Source: Nautilus pompilius (lineage: Eukaryota; Mollusca; Cephalopoda; Nautilida; Nautilidae). From it: a stretch of DNA of 64,000 nucleotides. The DNA lies in contig JACATO010001456.1 in the NCBI GenBank assembly GCA_018389105.1, positions 62,001-126,000 of the forward strand. The letters are read 5' to 3'. The notes under the pieces are model-generated. The model was not told where the DNA came from. It did not search any database and saw nothing but the letters and a program-made list of their open reading frames with translations. The position numbers and the translations under genes were made by a program. Positions 1 through 12,804 of the stretch are shown here, one piece after another (the stretch's first letter is position 1; every line of letters begins with the position of its first letter).

Positions 1-305
1 TAAAGAATGTGTCAGCCGTGTACACTGTCTATACTGTATTAAACTTTCTTCTCTGTTGTACTATAATACACTATGGAAAATTAGACGATACTGTAATATT
101 TTATTCTGTACTGCACAAATTTTTCTACGAAAGTAACAGAGGGTCTGAATAAGAAAAACAAACAGATGGAAAACTGAAAAAGGAGGAAAATGGCGTATAC
201 TTTAATAGCTGGCTGGCATCGGTTTCTGAGTGACGACTTTCTTTGCCTAACAGTGACGTCACATCAAAATAAACACAAAGTTGACGGACATTGAAACATC
301 TGATC

Positions 306-371
306 AACTCTCTCTCTCTCGCTCTCTCTCTCACTCATTCTCGCTCTCTCATCTCTCTCTCTCTCATCTCA

Positions 372-451
<80 letters not shown>
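306..451. repeat. (CT)n microsatellite
   Basis: Almost pure CT dinucleotide tract, broken by a few CA and GC steps. Open frames rich in Ser-Leu on the plus strand and Arg-Glu on the minus strand here are simply translations of the repeat and should not be read as genes. Confidence 0.95.
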
Positions 452-455
<4 letters not shown>

Positions 456-456
<1 letters not shown>

Positions 457-3400
457 CAAAAACATTTCTTCTTTTAGAATAAAAACCTACAAAGGAACAA
501 TGAAGTAACAGACAAAAAATAGCAAACTGTAAAATAGAATAAAATATAAACAGATTCGTCTTCTAACATCCAGAAAACAAACGAATAGAAAAAAAGAGCT
601 AAGAGAGTTTATGGTGAGCAGTCTCGAAACTTGTACCTTGTTACTTCTAACGGCCACCACCGCTACGTCCTATTGAGCTTGAGAACAAATGACAAAGGTC
701 AGTGCAACAAGCAACACTAACTTAAGATTTATGGAAGCAAAAAAGGGAGAATACCAAACAATAATGCAACGTCTTTGTTTTCACACACGTCTACCTTGTT
801 TTTAGATCTTCCTTTCCGCCTATCTAACATCGCATTCATTCCTTTCCAACAAAATATCTTTCGCTGGAACATGTTTTATAATAAAACCATTTGGCGATAA
901 AAACAACTTTTTTCGTGTACGAGAAGGCAGATAAGAGGAGTACCTAAAATAACGTTTGTTAGTTATTTGCGAGAGATCGCGATTTCGATGAACGGACACT
1001 GTTAGCGACCGTTGGAGCGGATATTCTTTTCGCTTAAAAAGCCAAAGCGGATCTCCCCCTTTTTTGTTGTTGTTTTGTTTTTATCGATCGCTGGCAGTTG
1101 TGGGTACTTCAGCCTTAGCAGAGGATGGCCGAGACGCGCGTTACCTGGCAGCAGAATTCAGCTGGAAGAACCCAAACAATTTGCCTCTTGACCAAGGCCG
1201 ATGTAGCAACATCGCCAACGCTTCCGCGTTCGACAACAGATTCTGCTTTTAATCTGAAGCCGGCGATAAACGATTCGAACCTCGTGAAATCTACGGCACT
1301 CAGACGAGGAATTTACATACATGTCTATTTCGTTATAACCATTCTAGTTAGCAGGGTCCCATCCGCTCCACAAGCAGCGCCTTGCTGTTCTCGCTGCCAC
1401 GGTTTTGGCCCTTTTATTACCAGAGTATTACATCCATTCGTTGTACCTTAAGAAATTACATGGCACGACCTTTACAGCGAGAGAGTTATAAAAGTAAACT
1501 AGATTTTAAACGATTTGTGAGCGTACAACAAAAAGTTCCCTTCTATAGTTTTAAACGAAAAAGCCCAAATCAAAGAGTCGTCTCCCTTAATTACCACAAA
1601 CCACGTTAGAATCGTTAAAGGTAATATAATAGTATGAGGTTGGTACTGAAAGTCTGCATCCCTTTATTTACAAACATGCTGATGGTAGACTCGTATCGGA
1701 CAAAATGTCCGCGCGCGCGCGCGCCATGGCATCGCCACTTGTCTACGTAATCCTGAACACGGTAGACAGACTTCTGCCACATGCCGGCTTTAAGACTCCA
1801 GCCGTAGGGAAACGCCTGTTTGGCACTTCGCATCCGCTGTCGACCTCTATCATTATCAGCTCACCGAAGATGCGGACGTACGTATTTTTAGTGCAACATC
1901 CAGATGGATGATACTGCATTGAAGCAGTACGGTGCTTGTGTGATGAGACCGACTTTCACAGAATTGCTCGTTTCAATGTCTTCAGTGTTGCTATGTACCA
2001 CGATCGGCGTTGATGGTTTGTCTATATGATATGGGACTTTGAGCATCTTAAATAGATATATATCTTCCAAAACTTTATCCCCAGAACTCTTAACTTTGAA
2101 TTCCTCCCCCCACCCTGGTTAATCTGGCGGTAATACTATCTTACACTTTAGCACATGTATCCTGGTTCATATGGTAGAACCAGGATTCGTCCCCAGTAAA
2201 AGTACACGGCGCGAAATCGCCATCTTGTGCATATCGATAGAGTGACTGTGCCGAAAACTTTCAAAGGTTCTGCTGATAGACATCTACCAACATGACCAAT
2301 CTGCAAGACACTCTTGGAGTCTCTAGCTCTCCGGTCAGCAGAGTTATTTCCCCTCCCCACCTTTTCTTCATTTGTCGGGGTCGCTCTGCCACTCTCGGTT
2401 TTAATGGTCACTTCTACCTCGCTATCCTTCTATCTGTTAACCCATTCCCTCACAGCGGTTTCATGCCATACATGCCGGTGTCCGTGCACACAGCACACAT
2501 CCTGCGATGAATCTTGGCGGTCTTAACCACAACTTCTGCGTTAGTACGGCACGCTGCAGAGCCATATTGTTTATGACTGCCGCAGCGCCTCCACGCGGCC
2601 ATGCTGCGGCGCCGCGCCATGTCGCTCAAAAGCATGTTCGGTCGCCATAGCAGACTTCGAGAAAGATAGTTTCCTGTCAAAAGATAACCACAAAGGCCTT
2701 CTTATCTTCATCGTTAAAATATGTATGTAAAACAATACTGAGAGAACAAAAAAAAAACTAGCAGAATAATGGGGTTTGACATATTAACTTATTTCTGTGT
2801 ATTTTCTTAATGGTAATAAAAAAACTATGGATGCTTTGCATTTGTCATTATTGTGTAACTCAAACCGTCCGGCTGTTATTGATATATGACTTCGCTGGTG
2901 CTGCAAGTTTTAGAAAAAGAGAACCCCACAGCCATTATAAATATCTTCGCTCGCCATCGAAGCACCGTCACGTCTGCATAGACGGCTGGCTCATTAATCA
3001 ACACAAAGAGAAACGGTCCCCTACATCCGAGAACGGAGCACAACCCTCCATTATGGCTGCCTCACTGCCCAAAACAGAAAACAAGCACCATTACCCGGAT
3101 TAAGTCGTTCGAGCCTTATTAGTCAACAGCTAGAATTCTGGGCTGAATGGATACCGACGTCAACAAACTCGTTTTAGCTCAGTTATTAAGTGGAAGAGGG
3201 GGAAAAAAGCCATTATTAGTTCACTGGACTCTAATGGGGGGGAAAAGAAAGAAAATATTAAAAGGAATAATAAATACAATAGATACCAAAATACACGCGT
3301 TAATAAATAAATATTCAGTTTTCACACTAGCAGCGTTTTAAATTTTCACGAAATCAGTAGCTTTTGTGTACAAGAGTTGCCTAAATTAAAGCAAATGACT

Positions 3401-5511
3401 AGAAGATGTAAACAATGGGAGAAGGCTGGGTATATTGATAAGACCTGGTAACTTAGAAGGAAAAGAAAGACAAGTAACTAAATCTAAATAGTGGGAAAAT
3501 GAAAGCATCGATCAGTTCGAATATCGGTAAGGTATCGATCATACTCTTAAATGACTTTAAATATTTAAAAAAAACCGAAGTGGCATTTAAAAATAATTGA
3601 AAACGAGGTAAGATGGAAAGCAAGCGCGAGGAGAATGGGAAATATTCCGTGTATTTTTTGTTTTTTATTTACCGCTTGCGCTGAGTGTTAGCCTTTGTTT
3701 CCATTTACCCGACTCCCTTTGTATCTTGTTTTGTGAAGGAGTCGGAAAAACAAACCGAACACGAGGAACAAGTTACCATATCGTTTTTTTTTTTTTTTAT
3801 AATGAATTCCCAGAGAGAATCACCCTCAGTCCAACCGCCACGGTCCAGTTCCTGCTGACATCTAATCTCGTCAGATCTCTTATCTACGGCCGGTGCTTTA
3901 CTGTGAAGGGGAAAAAAAAATTATATATATATATACACATTCTATTTGCTAGATTGTTTCAGCAGAAGAGCCCTGTTGTCTAATATCACGGTCCCGAGAA
4001 AGCCATTAAAAACGAGGAAAAAAAACCTTGCTGCAGTCAGCTGCTTCGGGTGTGACGTAGGGGAATTGCCGGCAAGGGAGAGCTACCCCTTTCGCGAACC
4101 CTTCCATATTTAAATAGCTCTTAACAAACGGACTTCCCCTTGTCCTCTCCGCTTCTCCAGGGTCGGCCGTCGAATATGACCCTTTAGGAAGACCATAAGA
4201 CACAACTGTAAATTTCTGGACTAATCTCGGATCATCTGACGCGCCTCTGTTATAAAAAACAACCAGATTTTTTAAAAAAATTAAGTTAAATTTAAAGATT
4301 TAAAACTTTGTAAATAAAAAGGCGACGTTCGTGAGTAGCGAGACTTTAAGAGATGCTATTTCCTGGCGGCTTTGTTGCTGTCGCTTGCAATGTCCACGCT
4401 GTCTATAAACTTATTATCTTGAAGAGCAGCATTCCTTCTCTAAAAAATTCAGAAATTCTGAAAAAAATGTAGTTGCGAATGGATAGTGGACATATTAAAG
4501 TAATGACTTGTATAGGAGGTATTCGGCTGGTTCCCTGCTTTGATTAAAGACAAGGTAAAATGTAAAGCTGTTATAATAGTTTGTTGTCTTTGTACTTTAA
4601 GGTCGGACATGTTTCTGTTGACTGATGAGTTATCGTTACTGTGGGAATGGATAACGAGTCCAACATCTCTGCATATAAACTGGGTCAGTAATAGAGCATT
4701 AGATAAAAGTACAATCTAACATATATACGGGTTTATTTAGCCCACCATTGCACTTTTTCCTTTCAACTTCGCCACGAGATTAAGCTCTTTAATTTTGCCT
4801 GAAATCCTCTTGGTGATTTTCTTGTTTTAGCTTTAGTAATTCCTGTCAATAATTTAAAAAATTTTATTACAGCTATAAAAGGGCCACAGTATCAGAATTT
4901 TCGAGAAGTTATTTGAAGCTTGGTGGATGCAGATATATTATCTGTACTTTCTCTATAATCCACGCCATTTAATTGAAACAATTTCGACTATTTGTTTGGT
5001 CGACATAATTCGGCGCCATCTAATCTTGATAGAGACGGAAATATTGACCGATGATAAATGGATGGCATTGTCTTAGGCTGGCGAACCTTAGCTAATATGA
5101 TTGTGTGCTTAACTCAATAACTATGGTAATCTGTGCTCCCTGACATCCCTGGGTGCACGTTATTTATAATCACTCCCTGACCCCCCCCTGCAGATAGAGT
5201 GGAGTTTCATTGCGAAAAATCTATAAATGGCGAGTACAGGAAATAGCGGATTACAATGTACTTATTTGGCGATCTCTTGGTCATCACTACTGGCCGAGTG
5301 TACAACATTCAAAGCGTATTTAACTTAAGTTAATCAATTTCAAAAAGTAAATAACAATAAACGGCAAACCATCACAAACAATTTTACAGTACCGGTGCAT
5401 CTATGTTAACCACTATTTAGAGTTAAGCTGTACAGTAAGTAAACAATTTGCTATTCGACCCTAGTGAGACCTGAAGATAGTCAGATACCCGGATGGACTG
5501 TTTTTAAACAA
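456..5511. other. Unassigned non-coding stretch
   Basis: About 5 kb with no frame longer than 108 codons and no recognisable protein similarity on either strand. It contains short homopolymer runs, for example a T run at 3785-3799 and an alternating TA run near 3922. A GCGCGCGC block lies at 1707-1722. The short frames overlap one another on both strands and look fortuitous. I see no RNA gene or mobile-element end that I could defend. Confidence 0.6.
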
Positions 5512-5825
5512 GTGCTTCTGCTCATCCACCAGCTTCTTTCTTTAATTTTGATCAATGCCAAGAACAACGCGCTTTATTTTCTTTGGATTGCTCGCAGACG
5601 GCCTATTGCAAGGATTAGAATTCTCACTAATACAAATCACTAGCAAGGGAGAATACAACCGATCAACAGGCAAGAAGTTTAAAAGGCTGATAACCGTTTG
5701 ACAAGAAGCGATCTGAGCATGCGCAGAAAACGTATACAGCTCCCCTGGTGATCGCCCCATGAACTACCAAGACCGGATAGCCAAAAACAAACCGATCTTG
5801 GCTTATATTGGACAACTCGGTAATC
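5512..5825 (+). repeat. Dispersed repeat, copy 1 (second copy at 63.07 kb)
   Basis: This stretch can be aligned by eye with 63069-63421 in the same orientation. Both copies share the order: a CATCCA...CTTCTTTCTTT start, a GGAGAATACA block, the strongest block ACAAGAAGCGAYCTGAGCATG followed by GCGCAGA, then CCTGGTGATCG, TGAACTAC, and a final TCGG-GTAA. Identity in the core is high but indels break up the flanks. No coding potential is conserved. It is most likely a short non-autonomous mobile element of unknown class. I could not find terminal inverted repeats or a target duplication. Confidence 0.75.
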
Positions 5826-7070
5826 CTGGACACAGTAAAGCTTTAATAAAATTTGAAAATATATACAGTTCTGAATTCATAAAACCCTTATTAAAACTTA
5901 AAGATGCTTTATATCAGCCGTAATGTTATAAAAACTGGGCCAACCAAAGTCAATGTTCTATATTTTTGTATTGTAAAGGTGTAGTTTTTATTTTGAACAC
6001 ACAGAATACGAATGCATTTTTACAGAAAACCAAAGCAGACAGGGAATTAATTAGCGAGCCCAATTTTTTCTTCTTTTTTTTTTCATTTCATCCTAAAATA
6101 CGAGTCTACAGATGCTAATTTTCTAATAAACAGTCGTAAAGATCTTTATTGCAAAAATTAACTCGTTTTACAATGGTTGTACACATTCCCTGCTGACTGT
6201 AATTGTCTTTGATGGCTGCTGGTTTGAAGAGGACGAGGAAGGGGTGTTATGCGACACCGAATCCTTTCTGGGAAAATAACTGGCTCGGTTTCCCTACAAT
6301 TACTTGTAGAACACACGTCAAACAGTTTCCTAACAGGCAATTATGTAATTTTGTACAATCAGGGTCTTCAAAGGGAAATAAGACAGCACCCGGGTAGAAG
6401 TAGGACGGTAGACAGAGAAATTCGACATTCAGAAGGCCTCTTACTCCATCAAAAGCGGTTTTGAGTCGAACAATGGGAATATAGCACAACAGGGGTGTGG
6501 GTGGTGGAGAAAACGGAAGGGCAATGACCGATTACTCACGTCTGGTGGAAAACGTTTGCTTATCGGCTAGTTATTTCCGGCAAACAAACGCAAACTGCTG
6601 CAGTATTTTCAAGTAGGAATTCGATGCCAAAATTTTTGTTGTTGAGGTTTCGAAACATTGTGGGACTTCAATGAAGGGGAGACGTTTTCTTTTTATAATA
6701 CTGTACCGCCTTTTTAACTTGGAAAGCAAAAGTGAAACAGAAACAACGAATAATCAGACGAACTAAAGCACTTTATGTACGGGCACAGTGGTCCGCGGTC
6801 GTGCAGGTTCCTTCCATGGTTATTTAGCACCCCTCCCCCAAAAAATATGTTTGCCAGCGGTCCACATACCTGGCCTTATCATCTGTATAAAATTAGCCTC
6901 CCAGGTGGGCCGAATACCTTTTTTAGAAAGTGCGATGCAGACGGAACAGCGTGATATGCGAGGTATTTACCGAGGATCGGTCCATTCGCCAGTCTCTCGC
7001 TGACTGCTAAGAGAGAGAGAGAGAGAGAAAAGTACGTCCTGCCACTGACACTGCTCCCAGAGCTGGCTGG
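5826..7070. other. Unassigned non-coding stretch
   Basis: No convincing gene. Several 60-80 codon frames overlap on opposite strands at 6158-6489 and none resembles a known family. A short GA run sits at 7010-7028. I see nothing else in it. Confidence 0.55.
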
Positions 7071-7419
7071 CTGCTGCTGCTGTTGTTGTTGTTGTTGAGC
7101 GAGTTTGGACTTCCGAACGAGGTTCTTTCAATGGCATCGCATCCCGTAAAGATAAGTGGCCTGTTCTCTGTCGAGTCCTCCTCGTTACTGAGAGATGTTC
7201 GTCGAGCCGACAAACGGCCCGGTCCCCCGACACCGTGGGCCCCATGGATCCGGGAGGTCTCTCTCACGTCGGACACCAAGGAGATGTCGTACAGCTGTTT
7301 CACGCTATGGCGATCATTAGCGACAACTCTCCTCCGACCCCAGCCTGGGATCGAACCCAGTACAGGAGCAACGGTCTCCTTACGGAGCTAACCCGCTACC
7401 ACCTGCCCCACCGGGCCGG
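7071..7419 (-). mobile_element. tRNA-derived SINE, full-length copy
   Basis: Read on the minus strand, the element starts near 7419 with a tRNA-like head. An A-box-like TGGTAGCGGGTT (plus-strand 7390-7401) is followed by a perfect B box GGTTCGATCCC (7347-7357), which are the two internal RNA polymerase III promoter boxes. A unique body of about 200 bp follows (7100-7290), ending in a (CAA)n tail that runs into CAG repeats at 7071-7096. The body is repeated just upstream on the same strand (7421-7647), which confirms it as a unit. Overlapping frames in this region are artefacts, including glutamine-rich ones. The family is not one I can name. Confidence 0.8.
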
Positions 7420-7420
7420 C

Positions 7421-7436
7421 TTGCTGCTGCTGTTGC

Positions 7437-7467
<31 letters not shown>

Positions 7468-7647
7468 GAGCGAGTTGGACTTCCGAACGAGGCCCTGCCA
7501 ATGGCATTGCATCCCGTAAAGACACGTGGCCGGTTCTCTGTCGAGTCCTCCTCGTGATTGAGAGACGTTCGTCGAGCCGACAAGCGGCCGGGTCCACCCG
7601 ACACCGGAGGGGCTCCCAAGGAACCGGGAGGTCTCTCTCGCGTCGGG
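7421..7647 (-). mobile_element. tRNA-derived SINE, 5'-truncated copy
   Basis: Second copy of the SINE body in the same orientation and directly upstream, on the minus strand, of the full copy. It begins inside the body at the GACG-GAGAGAGACC block (near 7640) and lacks the tRNA-like head. It ends in a longer (CAA)n/(CAG)n tail (7421-7470). The two bodies can be aligned throughout with scattered substitutions. A (CTG)n tract at 7648-7669 flanks the truncated end. The poly-Gln and poly-Asn frames seen here come from the tail. Confidence 0.8.
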
Positions 7648-7669
7648 CTGCTGCTGCTGCTGCTGCTGC

Positions 7670-8734
7670 ACGTCGGCAATATTGTTTAGCTGTTGAAGCA
7701 TCCGCATCCCCAAGTTAACCCACTGCGTGAGGACCGTGTTCCGTAGTTTCCCTCGACGGAAGCAGCTGACGATCGGCATGAGTGGAAACGAGAAAGATAG
7801 TAGGGCTCTCGACTCTGCGTGGTCCACAGCAGTTTTCGCGCACTTCCGTTTGGACCAGTATTGTAAGCGGGTATCAAAAGGTCTTCCATTCATTGACAGA
7901 TGTCTCAATTCCTCCTCCGGTTGCATATCAGTTTGTATCGGAATATAACTTTAATATTTCAAATGGTTATACCTCCCATAATCGGGTTTTTTTTTCACGT
8001 CACAACACCCGGTGCTGTGATCGTATAATCAGTGCCAAGACAACAAGGGATTTGCTGGTCGACTCCCTGCCAACAACTTCCGGGTCAAAGCTTGAGACAT
8101 GTAAACGTCTCGTCTCCGGCCGAGCGAAGGCAGGTAGCGAAGGGGGCGAAAGAAGAGTAGCGCACCTGTGAGTGATATTTCATCCTTCTTACCAGGACAG
8201 TGGTCCGTACCCACCGTTAAGGATGGAAGTCCGACAGTCGTCCCACTATCACGCATGGTTCTGCAATCTCGCTCCGTGTTGCTGTTCGTGTCCAGTATCA
8301 CTCGCTAGTATTCGTGAGACAGCTCCTTCTCATCAAAACCTTTGAGGCACCGCCCTGTCTGCATCGTGCAGGAAGATCAAGTAATATGACACGCATCTAA
8401 AACTTCTAGGGCGAAAAGACGAGGAATAAACTTCTGTCGATTTCCCCCCGATCTCGATACTCAGTCAAGAGCCAAACAGCCAGGACTGGGTCCGCAGAAA
8501 CAATCGACAGAATACTCGAAAATCTGCACCAGGTCGCCATTTATAATTTAGCAAATTCCATCCCCAGGCGTCTGCAAGTTCTAACGGTGCGACAAATGGT
8601 TCTGCCAAATACTGAAAATAGCTACTTGCGCATTTTATGTCAATTAAATTTACTATAAATTAAAGGCACAAGCGCGGAACTTGTGCACACGAAATAATTA
8701 TGATAACTGTCAGCATCAGTGATGTAAAATCTAT
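7670..8734. other. Unassigned non-coding stretch
   Basis: No frame over 176 codons. The longest, on the minus strand (7396-7926), owes most of its length to the SINE tail. CpG-rich around 8030-8300, but I recognise no exon, promoter or RNA gene. Confidence 0.5.
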
Positions 8735-9799
8735 ATTGTTCTCTTGTCAGGGTTGTATAAATCATATTGTTGTCTTGTCAGGGTTGTATAAGTCATATTG
8801 TTCTCTTGTCAGGGTTGTATAAGTCATATTGTTCTCTTGTCAGGGTTGTATAAGTCATATTGTTGTCATTGTCAGGGTTGTATAAGTCATATTGATCTCT
8901 TGTCAGGGTTGTATAAGTCATATTGTTGTCATTGTCAGGGTTGTATAAGTCATATTGTTCTCTTCTCAGGGTTGTATAAGTCATATTGTTCTCTTGTCAG
9001 GGTTGTATAAGTCATATTGTTCTCTTGTCAGGGTTGTATAAGTCATATTGATCTCTTGTCAGGGTTGTATAAGTCATATTGTTGTCATTGTCAGGGCAGG
9101 GTTGTATAAGTCATATTGTTGTCATTGTCAGGGTTGTATAAGTCATATTGTTCTCTTGTCAGGATTGTATAAGTCATATTGTTGTCATTGTCAGGGTTGT
9201 ATAAGTCATATTGTTGTCATTGTCAGGGTTGTATAAGTCATATTGTTCTCTTGTCAGGATTGTATAAGTCATATTGTTGTCATTGTCAGGGTTGTATAAG
9301 TCATATTGATTCTTGTCAGGGTGTATAAGTCATATTGTTCTCTTGTCAGGGTTGTATAAGTCGATTGTTCTCTTGTCAGGGTTGTATAAGTCATATTGTT
9401 CTCTTGTCAGGGTTGTATAATCATATTGATCTCTTGTCCGGGTTGTATAAGTCATATTGTTCTCTTCTCAGGGTTGTATAAGTCATATTGTTGTCATTGT
9501 CAGGGCAGGGTTGTATAAGTCATATTGTTGTCATTGTCAGAGTTGTATAGTCAATTGTTCTCTGTCAGGATTGTATAAGTCATATGTTGTCATTTTCAGG
9601 GTTGTATAAGTCAATTGATCTCTTGTCAGGGTTGTATAAGTCATATTGTTGTCATTGTCAGGGTTGTATAAGTCATATTGTTGTCATTGTCAGGGTTGTA
9701 TAAGTCATATTGATCTCTTGTCAGGGTTGTATAAGTCATATTGATCTCTTGTCAGGGTTGTATAAGTCATATTGTTGTCATTGTCAGGGTTGTATAAGT
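8735..9799 (+). repeat. 30-32 bp minisatellite, about 34 units
   Basis: Tandem units with core TTGTCAGGGTTGTATAAGTC followed by ATATTG and a variable end: TTCTC, ATCTC (31-bp units) or TTGTCA (32-bp units). Unit types are interspersed, and a GGGCAGGG slip variant occurs twice (near 9095 and 9505). Several units between 9300 and 9620 carry small deletions. One 31-bp plus one 32-bp unit makes 63 bp, a multiple of three, so 21-residue repeating frames stay open on both strands in places. I regard those as fortuitous. Confidence 0.95.
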
Positions 9800-10856
9800 T
9801 ATGCACGTTGTGAGAGAGTTGCAATATATGCAGTAAGGTCGTAGTACTTTGTCAGTCGACTGTGGATCATACATGTATCAGGAAGGTTAGTTTAGGTGTT
9901 ACAGAGCCGTGATAGCTTACACAGGATCCCCCCACAACAGAGAAATGCAGCACCACCGACAGTTCTAAACGGGTCCACACTCACCACCCGATTTGTTTAC
10001 GTCCTTGTTGCTGAAGAGGTACTCCATAATATGACGTCCTGCAGACGGAGGGGACAACGTCCGTAACCTTGACTCCTAACGCTGTTGGTGCCCAACTGAA
10101 CAGATTTACTTGTGTATTGCACAGTGTTAAATACAATAATTATAAAATAATAGTTCTATGTGTCCCCTCGCTCCCTCAAACGTCTATGAGCTGATTTAAT
10201 ACCTCTAAGTTCCCTGAACAAACTGTGCGGCACACAAGAGAAACAAACAAACAATCGGTTAGTTTACACTGTTAACAAAAAAGTCAGTATTATTACTATT
10301 TAAAATCACCTCTTTTTTTGCTTCTTTGCCTGTGAAGGTATCAGGTAAATCAGCTAATTTATGACCAATCTTAATTCTCCATAACTGTTGGGAGTCATAA
10401 TTTCTAAATAAAAGATAGAAAACATACCCGTGTTAGAGAACACTCAAACTCCCACGTCAGTATCCATAACAACACGGCGTCAAAATATTTTCCGTTGCCA
10501 GGCGCTCAAATAAGAATTTGTGGCTGTTTGGCGATTTGTTTTCGCAAAACGGATAACACGACACCGGGCTGCAATAGATTCCTCCCGTATGTGGCAGCTC
10601 AGAGTCAACAAAGGCATTGGTATAGGAACGGAACGTGCGCAGTTTACATCATGACTTTTATTTATTTTCGTAAACCAAGATGAAACGAGGGTCGGGGAGT
10701 TGACTTGGAAAATCATTGAAGGATCAGAAAGCGAAATTCTGCACCAGCAGAATGTCAAACAAGAGTGAGATAGTTCACTATTTGAAAATGTTTATAAAAA
10801 CGTGATCCTAACCTGGGTTGAATTGGATATGCTACGTTCAAAATCAAATAAATAAA
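9800..10856. other. Unassigned non-coding stretch
   Basis: No recognisable gene, RNA or repeat. Two overlapping opposite-strand frames at 10480-10758 have no family resemblance. Confidence 0.55.
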
Positions 10857-11045
10857 GTCTCTCTCTTCTGTATCTCTGCATCTCTCTCTCTCTCTCTCTT
10901 CGCTCTCTCTCTCTCTCCGCTCTCTCTCTCTCTCTCTCTCTCTGCATCTCTCTGTATCTCTCTCTCTATCTCTCTCCTGCATCTCTTTCTCTCTCTCTCT
11001 CTCTCTGTTCTCTCTCTCTCTCTTCTCTCTCTCTCTGCTATCTCT

Positions 11046-11086
<41 letters not shown>

Positions 11087-11149
11087 GCATCTCTCTGTAT
11101 CTCTCTCTATCTCTCTTGATCTCTTTCTCTCTCTCTCTCTCTCTCTCTC

Positions 11150-11180
<31 letters not shown>

Positions 11181-11256
11181 GCATCTCTTCTCTATCTCTC
11201 TGTATTTCTCTCTTTCTCTCATCTATATAAATATCTTTCTCTCTCTTCTCTCTGCA

Positions 11257-11314
<58 letters not shown>

Positions 11315-11401
11315 GCATCTCTCTCTATTTCTCTATCTTTCTCTATATATATAAAAATATCTTTATCCTCTCTCTCTCTGCATCTCGCTTCTCTCTCTCT
11401 C

Positions 11402-11440
<39 letters not shown>

Positions 11441-11601
11441 TTCATCTCTGCATCTCTCTCCTATTTCTCTATCTTTCTCTCATATATATAGAATATCTTT
11501 ATCTCTCTCTCTCGCATCTCTCTCTATCTCTGCATCTCTCTCATCTCTCTGTATTTTTTATCTTTCTCTTCATATATATAAATATCTTTATATCTTCTCT
11601 C

Positions 11602-11635
<34 letters not shown>

Positions 11636-11712
11636 GCATCTCTCTATCTATCTCTCGTATTTTTCTCTCTTTCTCTCATCCGATAAATATCTATCTCTCT
11701 CTCTCTCTGTCT
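10857..11712. repeat. Long imperfect (CT)n array with TATATATA interruptions
   Basis: About 850 bp of CT dinucleotides punctuated by GCATCTCT and GTATCTCT variants. A short ATATATATAAA-type segment recurs near 11224, 11345, 11485, 11573 and 11687. The spacing of roughly 90-140 bp suggests higher-order copying of a CT-plus-TA unit. The 155-223 codon frames over this region are repeat translations. Confidence 0.95.
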
Positions 11713-12804
11713 GCTGGTGAACATCTTATAATGTTCATATTTAGTGTTTGTTTAACAATTATTTTTCTCATACCGCTTCGACTCTAAAGTGGATTTCTCC
11801 TGTTAAAAAACCAAAAGTGAAACCCATTAAATAAGAAAATCGATGAGTATTTTACGAACAGGATAAGAAGATAAGCCGCACCTAGCATAAATATGCATTT
11901 CTACGTCGGTTGCCATGCTAACAGAGGCTGGAAATACCGTTGCCCGGCAACGAGCTTTGTATTTCTTCTGTAAAGGTCAGTTCTATTCTATCAAAGGTCG
12001 CATCACAAAACCGTCCAATTATTAATTCATTGCACTGTCAAGACAGAATAAAAGAAGCCATTTACGAAGCTGCAGATACAAAAAAGAACAACTTACAAAT
12101 CTTTAAAATTATTTCTAAAATCTAATCTTTATTAAACCACAATTTATTTATGTTTATTTTTAATTCAGGTGCCAACAAGAACAACAAAAAAGAAAACTAT
12201 CCGGGGTGATTCTACTTTCCTAAACACAGATTTTCTTCCTGTAATGTTAGACTAACCGTCTCACCTGTTTACATTTTACTTTATCTTAATCATCAGGGTC
12301 CAGGTGAATAAATTGGAGAATCGCCATGGTTACTGAAAATCCGCGAGTATTCTGGAACACAAAGCAGTCTTGGGCTAACGGAGGCTAAAGGGCCAATAAT
12401 TGTATCAGAAAAAAAAATATATATACGTTTAATAACTCTGCCGTAATTACAGCTTTAATCCAAACCCTTATTCCAGACAGGTTAGACTTTAAGTCACGCC
12501 CTGCCTGGCACTAAAGACGGCGCTGGAGCACAGAAGGACAGACGGTCCCGGTTAAAGCTGCCAGATATGGCCAGAGAACGAACACTGGCCTGCTATCGGC
12601 TGATTTAAAATGCATTGCACAAAAAAAAAAATAAAAGTTGGGGGGGGGGTGACTCATCACAATAAATATTAAATAAAAAGTTGGGGATGTAAATAATTTT
12701 ATTATTGTTATAGTTTTTTTTTTAAAAAAAGCAAATAAGATGCGATTACAGAGGCCTGCAATGGAAAAACTGTCCGACAACTAACAGCTGGTTCTTGTAG
12801 ATTT
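11713..12804. other. Unassigned non-coding stretch
   Basis: No supportable gene. Contains an A run and a G run (12620-12650) and a T-then-A run (12715-12729). A 61-codon frame at 11940-12125 resembles nothing I know. Confidence 0.55.

Noticed and set aside
1250-1330. Possible tRNA or SINE on the minus strand (GGTTCGAATCG)
   Set aside because: The B-box match is good, but no A box, acceptor stem or second copy could be found.
7380-7926. Minus-strand glutamine- and asparagine-rich frames
   Set aside because: The homopolymeric part is the SINE (CAA)n tail in three frames.
8735-9799. CRISPR-like array
   Set aside because: There are no unique spacers; the whole 30-32 bp unit is repeated and the host is an animal. 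It is a minisatellite.
10755-11787. Long Ser-Leu and Arg-Glu frames (155-223 codons)
   Set aside because: They are translations of (CT)n in different frames; all frames are open because the repeat has no stop.
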